This document shows, one piece after another, positions 17,807-24,310 of a DNA stretch of 32,048 nucleotides; positions within the stretch are counted from its first letter, which is position 1, and the number at the start of each line of letters is the position of its first letter. The notes beneath the pieces are model-generated. The model was given only the letters and a program-made list of their open reading frames with translations, did no database searches and was not told the DNA's origin. The translations under genes were made by a program, and so were the position numbers. Where the stretch lies: assembly GCA_031276675.1 (NCBI GenBank), contig JAISMO010000146.1:1-32048 (forward strand), given 5' to 3'. The stretch comes from Tannerella sp. Its GTDB lineage: Bacteria > Bacteroidota > Bacteroidia > Bacteroidales > Tannerellaceae.

Positions 17807-17975
17807 GAGGCGCTTTGTAATGCTACAAAGCGCCTCTTTGTAACGTTACAAAGCGTCTCTTTGTAACGCTACAAAGCGTCTCTTTGTAACGCTACAAAGC
17901 ATCTCTTTGTAACGCTGCTACTCGACGCAACGTAACGTTACTACTCGACACGACGTAACGTTACTGCTCGACAGG
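17807..17975. repeat. Palindromic tandem array B, 23-bp period
   Basis: CTTTGTA...TACAAAG units start at 17813, 17836, 17859, 17882 and 17905, exactly 23 bp apart. Two further units with core CGTAACGTTA at 17931 and 17954 keep the same 23-bp phase. The second unit is the perfect palindrome CTTTGTAACGTTACAAAG; the first has 13-bp arms starting GAGGCGCTTTGTA. Between units, TACAAAG-CGTCT-CTTTGTA is also an inverted repeat, so each arm can pair leftward (4-nt loop) or rightward (5-nt loop). It lies just upstream of the promoter of the ATPase-nuclease gene. The preceding 17662-17806 holds nothing recognisable. Confidence 0.95.
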
Positions 17976-18028
17976 TAAAAACGCCTGCCCGTATCTTCCC
18001 GATGCAGAGGAGGAATGCTCTCGGAGGC

Positions 18029-18059
18029 TTGGCTGTCCGGAATAAATCCGTTATTTTTG
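18029..18059 (+). promoter_or_regulatory. Promoter of the ATPase-nuclease gene
   Basis: TTG at 18029-18031, 20 nt, then TATTTTTG at 18052-18059 (TAnnTTTG). Predicted start about 18066, giving a leader of about 26 nt to the ATG at 18092. Confidence 0.6.
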
Positions 18060-18091
18060 CGAGGTAATTTAAAATCCGAAATGTAACCCGT

Positions 18092-19699
18092 ATGAAATTC
18101 ACACAGATAGATGAAAATAAAACATTAAAGCATATGAGCAGACATCGTTTTTTTAATACCACAGGACCATGTAATCCTGAAGATCATTACATGCTTCCGC
18201 CCGAAGAACGTTTGGTCGGAGCGCAGTTAGACCGTTATATAGAGGACAAACTATATTGGGTGCTTCATGCACCGCGACAGACGGGAAAGACTACTTTTCT
18301 GCAAAGTTGGGCGCGCAAAATCAATGCCGGCAGAGAAGCCGTTGCCTGTTATGTGACGGTAGAAAGATGCGATAGAATTTCGGAAGCCGAACGGGCAATG
18401 CCGGCTCTCCGCGACGCTATTCGAGATGCCGCCGGATGGAACAAATTACCTGTTCCTGCCACCGATGACCACAATCATTTTTCCATGTTGAGCAGTATCC
18501 TCAGTAACTGGTCAAAATTGGTCGCACCCAAACCGTTGATTGTTTTATTCGACGAAGTGGATGTACTTGTTGACGAAACAATGATCAGTTTTTTGCGGCA
18601 GTTGCGCGGAGGTTTTGCCACTCGCGCAACAGGGACGTTTCCGATATCCATTGCTTTGGTCGGAATGCGCGATTTAAAGGATTACATCATTGCAGCCAAA
18701 GACGGAAAACCGGTCAATCCGGGTTCACCTTTCAATATCAAGGAAGATTCGGCAATGTTATCCAACTTCGTTAAGGAAGACATATCAAAATTGTTTGCTC
18801 AGCGAACGGAAGAAACAGGACAGCAAATCACTCGGGAAGCACTTGATTACGTTTATGAACAGTCAAAAGGACAGCCATGGATTGTAAATTCACTGTTTAA
18901 ACGGGCGACAATGCGTATTTTGGACAGTGAAAGTACGGAGACCGTTACTCTGGAACACATCCGCCAAGCGCGGGAACAGATGATTCTGGCGCGTGAAACG
19001 CATCTCGACGCTTTGGCTTATCGCCTGGAAGATCCGCAGATACGCTGTGTTATAGAATCGCTGATTACCGGAGAATCAAATCCGTCGTTAGCGGCAAGCG
19101 AAGCATTCCGGCTGTGTATGGATCTCGGTCTTGTAACAATAGAAAAAGGCACATTGCAAATAGCCAATCCGATATACCGGGAGGTAATCGCCCGTCAAAT
19201 GACATTCAGCACACAGTTGGCGATACAGGAGCCGTCATGGCAATGGCAGAAGCCGAACGGCGAGTTGGATATGGACCGACTGCTACTTGAATTTCAAAAG
19301 TTTTGGCGGCGCCATTCGGAAGTATGGGAAGAGAAATCCAATTACACCGAAGCATTTCCGCATCTGTTACTGATGGCGTTTCTTCAGCGGGTGACCAACG
19401 GCGGCGGACATATTGACAGAGAATATGCCGCCGGTCGCGGACGGATGGATTTGATGGTCGAATATGCCGGCAAAAACTACATCATCGAAGTGAAAAACAT
19501 TTATTACTACGACACGCCCGCCGTTGTCCGCGAAGAAGGACTGGAGCAGATACAGGCATATCGCGACAGGATAGACGCTTCGACGCCCGCCTATTTAGTG
19601 ATTTTCGACCGTCGTCCCAAAGCAAAAGAACTGTCGTGGGACGAAAAAATTTCGTGGACAGTTGATGAAGCAAGCAAAGTGGTTGTGCTGGGATGTTGA
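18092..19699 (+). CDS. AAA-type ATPase with C-terminal PD-(D/E)XK nuclease-like domain
   Basis: 535 residues. The N-terminal P-loop domain has Walker A APRQTGKTT (60-68), Walker B LIVLFDEVD with D154/E155, and a sensor-like strand ending ALVGMRDL. A winged-helix-like middle follows (residues about 290-370). The C-terminus carries a PD-(D/E)XK pattern: D453 in GRGRMDLMVEY and E466-x-K468 in YIIEVKN. This matches the widespread but poorly understood ATPase/PDDEXK proteins that are abundant in Bacteroidetes and often mobile. The role is unknown; defence, DNA maintenance or selfish element are all possible. The gene is visibly more AT-rich than its neighbours, stands alone with its own promoter, and lies between array B and an inverted repeat (19790-19819), which suggests it was acquired as a single cargo gene. 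An in-frame ATG at 18134 is an alternative start. Confidence 0.82.
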   Translation: MKFTQIDENKTLKHMSRHRFFNTTGPCNPEDHYMLPPEERLVGAQLDRYIEDKLYWVLHAPRQTGKTTFLQSWARKINAGREAVACYVTVERCDRISEAERAMPALRDAIRDAAGWNKLPVPATDDHNHFSMLSSILSNWSKLVAPKPLIVLFDEVDVLVDETMISFLRQLRGGFATRATGTFPISIALVGMRDLKDYIIAAKDGKPVNPGSPFNIKEDSAMLSNFVKEDISKLFAQRTEETGQQITREALDYVYEQSKGQPWIVNSLFKRATMRILDSESTETVTLEHIRQAREQMILARETHLDALAYRLEDPQIRCVIESLITGESNPSLAASEAFRLCMDLGLVTIEKGTLQIANPIYREVIARQMTFSTQLAIQEPSWQWQKPNGELDMDRLLLEFQKFWRRHSEVWEEKSNYTEAFPHLLLMAFLQRVTNGGGHIDREYAAGRGRMDLMVEYAGKNYIIEVKNIYYYDTPAVVREEGLEQIQAYRDRIDASTPAYLVIFDRRPKAKELSWDEKISWTVDEASKVVVLGC

Positions 19700-19789
19700 C
19701 ATTTAACAACCATGACGAACAGACGCGATGTCATGGCTTTGCGTAACGCTTCACTCTTCGGACAGGCAGAAGCGGATTTGTTTTCGTGC

Positions 19790-19819
19790 TTACGCTTTTG
19801 CCGATCGGCAGAAGCGTAA
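19790..19819. repeat. 30-bp near-perfect palindrome after the ATPase-nuclease gene
   Basis: TTACGCTT-TTGCCG-AT-CGGCAG-AAGCGTAA is self-complementary apart from one mismatched pair. A weaker related inverted repeat (CGCTTC...GAAGCG, 19747-19774) lies just upstream. There is no T-run, so it is a hairpin of unknown role, perhaps the 3' end of the ATPase transcript. Confidence 0.6.
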
Positions 19820-19910
19820 AGGCGCCCGACTAACTCCGCAAAGCCTCGTTTTCAAAACCGCTGAACCGCTGAATGTCTTTCGGTAATCTGAAATGCCTTG
19901 TATGAAATGG

Positions 19911-19943
19911 TGCGGAATTTTCCGCAGGAAATGATTACTTTTG
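19911..19943 (+). promoter_or_regulatory. aroK promoter with upstream inverted repeat
   Basis: TACTTTTG at 19936-19943 fits TAnnTTTG and ends five bases before the aroK ATG at 19949, predicting a leaderless or nearly leaderless mRNA. Just upstream, TGCGGAATTTTCCGCA (19911-19926) is a 7-2-7 inverted repeat in the -33 to -10 region, a candidate operator. Confidence 0.5.
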
Positions 19944-19948
19944 TCCGC

Positions 19949-20494
19949 ATGAAAACAACGGGACAGATACGGCGTATTTTTTTAATCGGCTACATGGGAG
20001 CCGGAAAGACGACCCTGGGGAAAGCGCTTTCGAGACAAATGAACCTTTCATTCATTGACACGGATCACTTCATCGAAGAGCATTATCATCAAACGATCCG
20101 CCGCATTTTCGAGGAAAAAGGCGAAGACGGCTTTCGTGAAATAGAGCGGAAAACGCTCCGCGAGGTGAGTGAGTTTGAGGATGCGGTAATTTCTACGGGT
20201 GGCGGAACGCCTTGCTTTCACGGGAACATGGCGTTTATGAACATGGCGGGAACGACGGTTTACCTGAAACTTTCCGTCGACGAAATAGTGAAACGCACGG
20301 AACCATGCAGGGATACACGTCCGGTATTGAAAAACCGCTCGGGGGAAGAACTGAGGCAGTACATTGCAGCCTCCCTGTCCGAACGCAGCCGGTATTACGA
20401 ACAGGCGGATATCGTTCTCCCTGTCGACACGGTGAATACCGGGGCGGATACAAATGTGCTGATTACACGCCTTGAAAAGATGCTGTTTCCGTAA
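19949..20494 (+). CDS. aroK: Shikimate kinase
   Basis: Phosphorylates shikimate to shikimate 3-phosphate with ATP, the fifth step toward chorismate and aromatic amino acids. It has 181 residues from the ATG at 19949, giving MKTTGQIRRIFLIGYMGAGKTT. The ORF-track start at 19898 lies upstream of the promoter. Motifs are the P-loop GYMGAGKTTLG, the shikimate-binding FIDTDHFIEE, ISTGGGTPC, and the lid arginines in RDTRPVL. The length is normal. A possible weak hairpin (GCCGA...TCGGC) follows before the korA promoter. Confidence 0.95.
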   Translation: MKTTGQIRRIFLIGYMGAGKTTLGKALSRQMNLSFIDTDHFIEEHYHQTIRRIFEEKGEDGFREIERKTLREVSEFEDAVISTGGGTPCFHGNMAFMNMAGTTVYLKLSVDEIVKRTEPCRDTRPVLKNRSGEELRQYIAASLSERSRYYEQADIVLPVDTVNTGADTNVLITRLEKMLFP

Positions 20495-20510
20495 AAAAAT
20501 CAAACGCCGA

Positions 20511-20540
20511 TTTGCTTCGGCAGATTAATGACTATATTTG
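20511..20540 (+). promoter_or_regulatory. Promoter of korAB
   Basis: TTTG at 20511-20514, 18 nt, then TATATTTG at 20533-20540, an almost ideal Bacteroidetes promoter. The predicted start near 20547 gives an unusually long leader of about 125 nt before korA, with no recognised riboswitch in it. Confidence 0.75.
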
Positions 20541-20672
20541 GACAATAAAACAGTATGTAACTTGAATAGAAACAAAACGCAAAGCAATTTATTGCACCGT
20601 GAACGGTCATTGACTGTTTGACGGAAGTCGGATTGAACAAAAAAGTCTAATAAATTTTGATACTTGCTTAAA

Positions 20673-22526
20673 ATGACAGAAACAACAAAAGTAACAACCC
20701 TGGATCAGGTAGTCATCCGTTTTTCGGGAGACAGCGGTGACGGGATGCAACTGACCGGGACGATTTTCTCCAATCTATCCGCCATCTTCGGAAATGATAT
20801 TTCCACCTTTCCGGATTATCCGGCCGAAGTACGCGCACCACAAGGCTCGCTTAGCGGCATTTCTGGCTTTCAGGTGCATTTGGGTTCGAAGAAAATTTAT
20901 ACGCCGGGCGACAAGGCCGACGTACTGGTGGCGATGAACCCCGCTGCGCTGAAAGTAAATGCGAAACGGCTTAAACCCAATGCAATCATCATCATTGACA
21001 CGGACTCCTTTCAGGCCAGGGACCTCGAAAAAGCCCGCTTCGCGACTGATGATCCCTTCAAGGAACTGGATATTGCGAACAGGCAGATTGTCTCTGCTCC
21101 CATCTCGACGATGGTGCGGGAGGGATTGACGGAATTTGGTCTGGACAACAAATCCGTGCTGCGATGCAAGAACATGTTTACGCTGGGGCTGGTATGCTGG
21201 CTGTTTGACCGTCCGTTAGACAGCGCCATGCACATGCTGCAAAACAAATTTGCGAAGAAACCCGCCATCGCCCGGGCCAATATCAAGGCGCTGACCGACG
21301 GTTACAATTACGGAAACAACATTCATGCCTCCGTTTCCACCTACCGGATCGAAAGTACACATATCCCGCCCGGATTTTACACCGACCTCAACGGAAATAC
21401 GGCAACGGCATACGGTCTGATTGCCGCTGCCGAAAAGGCCGGACTGAGACTGTTCCTTGGCAGTTATCCGATTACGCCGGCTACGGAAATTCTGCAGGAA
21501 CTGGCCAAGCGGAAAGACCTGGGCGTGATCACCCTACAGGCCGAAGACGAAATCGCAGGCGTCTGTACGGCCATTGGAGCCAGTTTTGCCGGCTGCCTGG
21601 GCGCCACCTCGACCTCCGGCCCCGGACTGGCCCTGAAAAGTGAAGCCATCGGGCTGGCCGTCATGGCCGAACTGCCGTTAGTCGTTGTCGATGTGCAGCG
21701 GGGCGGGCCGTCAACCGGAATGCCGACCAAAAGCGAGCAAACCGACCTGATGCAGGCGCTCTACGGACGCAATGGTGAAAGTCCGGTTGTCGTGCTGGCC
21801 GCCACTACGCCAACCGACTGTTTTGACGCCGCTTTCTGGGCAGGCAAACTGGCGGTCGAACACATGACGCCCGTCATTCTCCTGACCGACGGATTTGTGG
21901 CAAACGGCGCCGCCGCGTGGCGGATTCCCGACCTGGATACCTATCCGGCCATACAACCGAATTACGTATCCGGCTATACAGGCGATGCGCCCTGGAAAGC
22001 CTACCTGCGCGACACGGAAAGCCTTGTGCGCTACTGGGCGATTCCGGGTACGGAAGGCTTCGCCCACCGCATCGGCGGACTGGAAAAGGATTACCACAGC
22101 AGCGCCATCGCTACCGATCCGGAAAATCATCAGAAAATGGTAACCGCCCGGCAAGCGAAAATCGACAGGATCGCCGATTATATCCCCGAACTGGAGGTTG
22201 TCGGCGACCGGGACGCCGATTTGCTGATTGTGGGATGGGGCGGCACTTCCGGCCATCTGTATGAAGCCATGGAGATGATGCGGCAAGAAGGCAGGAAAGT
22301 AGCGGTAGCCGTGTTCCGGTTCATCCGGCCACTGCCGAAAAACACCGCAGAGACACTTGCCCGATACGGAAAAGTAGTAGTGGCTGAACAAAACAGCGGC
22401 CAGTTTGCCGATTACTTGCGCAGCAAGATCGACGGATTCCGTCCCTGCAAGTTCAACCGCATCAAGGGACAACCGTTTGTCGTATCCCGTTTGGTTGAAG
22501 AATTTACAAAAATATTGGAAGCTTGA
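20673..22526 (+). CDS. korA: 2-oxoglutarate:ferredoxin oxidoreductase, fused gamma-alpha subunit
   Basis: Catalyses the oxidative decarboxylation of a 2-oxoacid (probably 2-oxoglutarate) to acyl-CoA with reduction of ferredoxin, or the reverse carboxylation. It has 617 residues. The N-terminal gamma-type domain starts at VIRFSGDSGDGMQLTG (about residues 11-26). The alpha domain starts near residue 245 (GLIAAAEKAGLRLFLGSYPITPATEI), with the pyrimidine-domain block TSTSGPGLALKSEAIGLAVM and PSTGMPTKSEQTDL. The C-terminal domain includes VVGWGGTSGHLYEAMEMM and VVAEQNSGQF. The ATG at 20673 is preferred over the TTG at 20664. korB follows after three bases. Confidence 0.93.
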   Translation: MTETTKVTTLDQVVIRFSGDSGDGMQLTGTIFSNLSAIFGNDISTFPDYPAEVRAPQGSLSGISGFQVHLGSKKIYTPGDKADVLVAMNPAALKVNAKRLKPNAIIIIDTDSFQARDLEKARFATDDPFKELDIANRQIVSAPISTMVREGLTEFGLDNKSVLRCKNMFTLGLVCWLFDRPLDSAMHMLQNKFAKKPAIARANIKALTDGYNYGNNIHASVSTYRIESTHIPPGFYTDLNGNTATAYGLIAAAEKAGLRLFLGSYPITPATEILQELAKRKDLGVITLQAEDEIAGVCTAIGASFAGCLGATSTSGPGLALKSEAIGLAVMAELPLVVVDVQRGGPSTGMPTKSEQTDLMQALYGRNGESPVVVLAATTPTDCFDAAFWAGKLAVEHMTPVILLTDGFVANGAAAWRIPDLDTYPAIQPNYVSGYTGDAPWKAYLRDTESLVRYWAIPGTEGFAHRIGGLEKDYHSSAIATDPENHQKMVTARQAKIDRIADYIPELEVVGDRDADLLIVGWGGTSGHLYEAMEMMRQEGRKVAVAVFRFIRPLPKNTAETLARYGKVVVAEQNSGQFADYLRSKIDGFRPCKFNRIKGQPFVVSRLVEEFTKILEA

Positions 22527-22529
22527 AAT

Positions 22530-23543
22530 ATGAATACAGATATCAAATATACCCCCCAGGACTATAAAAGCGATCAGTATGTACGCTGGTGTCCGGGTTG
22601 CGGCGACTACGCCACCCTCAACAGCCTGCACAGGGCCATGGCCGAATTGAATATCCCGCCCCACCAAATGGCGGTGATTTCCGGTATCGGGTGTTCGTCG
22701 CGTTTGCCCTATTACATGAATACGTACGGATTTCATACGATTCACGGACGCGGAGCAGCCATTGCCACGGGAGTGAAAACCGCCCGTCCCGACCTGAGCG
22801 TCTGGCTGATTACGGGTGACGGCGACTGTCTGGCCATTGGAGGCAATCACTTCATTCATGCCGTGCGACGCAATGTCGACCTGAACATTATCCTGATGAA
22901 CAATAAAATATACGGTCTGACCAAAGGACAGTATTCCCCAACTTCCGACCGCGGATTCGTTTCGAAAAGTTCGCCCTTCGGCACGGTGGAAGACCCGTTT
23001 ATTCCAGCGGAACTGACGCTGGGCGCGCGGGGCCGGTTTTTTGCCCGGACCATTGACGTGGATTTGGCCGGCCAGACCGAAGTCTTTATCGCTGCGGCGC
23101 GTCACAAAGGGACATCCGTCGTGGAAGTGCTGGACAACTGTGTGATCTTCAATGACGGGATACACAAAATCATTGCCGACAAGACGTTTCGTGCAGAGAA
23201 AACCATCGTGCTCCGTCACGGCGAAAAGATGCTGTTCGGACAGAACAGAGAGCAAGGGCTTGTGCTGGACGGACTGAAACTGAAGGCCGTAACCGTTGGC
23301 GAAGACGGCTATACACTGGATGATATACTGGTGCATAACGCGCATGAGCAGGACATGACGCTGCACATGATGCTGGCCATGATGAGAGACCGCCTGCCGG
23401 TAGCCATGGGGGTGATCCGCGATGTGGAAGCGCCCGCCTATGACGAATCCGTGGCAAAGCAAATCAGCGAAGTCCAGGCCAATACACCTGTCCGCAAACT
23501 GCATGATCTGCTGATGAACGGCGAAATCTGGGAAATTAAATGA
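22530..23543 (+). CDS. korB: 2-oxoglutarate:ferredoxin oxidoreductase, beta (TPP) subunit
   Basis: Thiamine-diphosphate-binding subunit partner of KorA. It has 337 residues. CPGCGDY at 21-27 gives two cysteine ligands and GIGCSSR a third, consistent with an iron-sulfur cluster. The TPP motif is GDGDCLAIGGNHFIHAVRRN followed by MNNKIYGLTKGQYSPTS. The C-terminal region (LRHGEKMLFG, DDILVHNAHEQD) is typical of the Bacteroidetes form. It is in the same operon as korA. The 767-base gap behind it holds two hairpins, array C and the GH92 promoter. Confidence 0.94.
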   Translation: MNTDIKYTPQDYKSDQYVRWCPGCGDYATLNSLHRAMAELNIPPHQMAVISGIGCSSRLPYYMNTYGFHTIHGRGAAIATGVKTARPDLSVWLITGDGDCLAIGGNHFIHAVRRNVDLNIILMNNKIYGLTKGQYSPTSDRGFVSKSSPFGTVEDPFIPAELTLGARGRFFARTIDVDLAGQTEVFIAAARHKGTSVVEVLDNCVIFNDGIHKIIADKTFRAEKTIVLRHGEKMLFGQNREQGLVLDGLKLKAVTVGEDGYTLDDILVHNAHEQDMTLHMMLAMMRDRLPVAMGVIRDVEAPAYDESVAKQISEVQANTPVRKLHDLLMNGEIWEIK

Positions 23544-23591
23544 GGTTCGGCCCGAAGGATGGATTGTAAAAGAAAGAAAGGGGCGCACGCT

Positions 23592-23635
23592 GTACGCCGG
23601 AGGCGTACCGGAGCCGACAAAGTAAGGCTTGTCGG
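23592..23635 (+). terminator. Two consecutive hairpins after korB
   Basis: GTACGCC-GGA-GGCGTAC (23592-23608) and CCGACAA...TTGTCGG (23614-23635) are both perfect 7-bp stems. They lie about 50 bases after the korB stop. No T-run follows, so a terminator role is an inference. Confidence 0.45.
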
Positions 23636-23659
23636 TGAAAAAGCCTTTGGAAAACAAAG

Positions 23660-23890
23660 ACCGTTTTCCGGGAAACAGAAACCGTTTACGGGGAAATAAA
23701 AACCGTATCCCGGGAAACAGGAAATGTCATCTGGGATACGGAAAACATTTCCCGGAAAATGATTTTCATTTCCCGGGATACGGAAAAATTTTGCACGAAA
23801 ACTGAAATCATTTCCCGGAAAACAGAAACCGTATCCCGGGAAATGAAAAATGCCACCCGGGACACGGCGGACATTTCCCGGAAAATGGCG
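23660..23890. repeat. Palindromic tandem array C, 21-bp period
   Basis: Eleven units are centred on CCCGGG or close variants at about 23669, 23690, 23711, 23732, 23753, 23774, 23795, 23816, 23837, 23858 and 23879, a period of 21 with one 20/22 deviation. The core is TTTCCCGGGAAA. Outer arms are drawn from two types, GTATCC/GGATAC and CATTTCC/GGAAATG, and are shuffled between units, so complementary arms often lie in different units. The seventh unit (TTTTGCACGAAAA) has lost the core but keeps phase. The 21-bp period produces open frames of seven-residue repeats on both strands, which I regard as by-products. Confidence 0.95.
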
Positions 23891-24043
23891 CCTGTTTTTG
23901 CGCTTTTTCGGGCATGCTCCCCCCAGTCTTTTCAAGTGTTCCGTATGAACAATATAGGTATATCGGACAGGATATCTCCATTGGCTGAAAGCCGTAAATC
24001 TTCATAACCAGCGATCGGCGACCGACGGCACCCCGCCATGGCT

Positions 24044-24092
24044 GCCTGAAAGGCAGGACAAAGCGCCATGCTTCGTGTCCTGCCTTTCAGGC
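24044..24092. repeat. Perfect 17-bp inverted repeat upstream of the GH92 operon
   Basis: GCCTGAAAGGCAGGACA (24044-24060) and TGTCCTGCCTTTCAGGC (24076-24092) are exact reverse complements around a 15-nt loop. TTTCAGGC is repeated again directly after the right arm. It is too far from korB to be an obvious terminator; it could be a regulatory hairpin or the remnant of a small element. Confidence 0.75.
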
Positions 24093-24269
24093 TTTCAGGC
24101 AATGGTACAGGTCTCTCCATTCGGGATACTGTTTCGCTATCAGGTTTTTTTTCCGGTTTCCGTTCCGGATTTGCCGGTTCTTTTCCCGCTGAATGGCCAA
24201 ATGCATGGCGCCTCCAAAAAAGAAACAGCCCTTTCTGGAATTATTTTCCGATTTCCATATATTTTGTTG

Positions 24270-24277
24270 TACATTTG
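24270..24277 (+). promoter_or_regulatory. -7 element of the GH92 operon promoter
   Basis: TACATTTG fits TAnnTTTG and ends 33 bases before the ATG at 24311. The -33 box is not clear. Just upstream, 24211-24230 repeats an arm of the inverted repeat found at 14436-14555. Confidence 0.5.
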
Positions 24278-24310
24278 CCGGTAAATTATAAATCATTAAA
24301 CTTAAAGTAT

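Noticed and set aside
21711-23657. 648-aa minus-strand ORF opposite korAB
   Set aside because: Shadow of the high-GC korA/korB frames; no family resemblance, while the plus strand has unmistakable motifs.
23438-24007. ORFs with 7-residue repeats (FPGYGF-type on minus, ISRKTE-type on plus)
   Set aside because: By-product of the 21-bp palindromic array. Both strands are open, there is no domain, and the minus ORF runs into korB. The sister arrays with 23-bp period cannot code in one frame.
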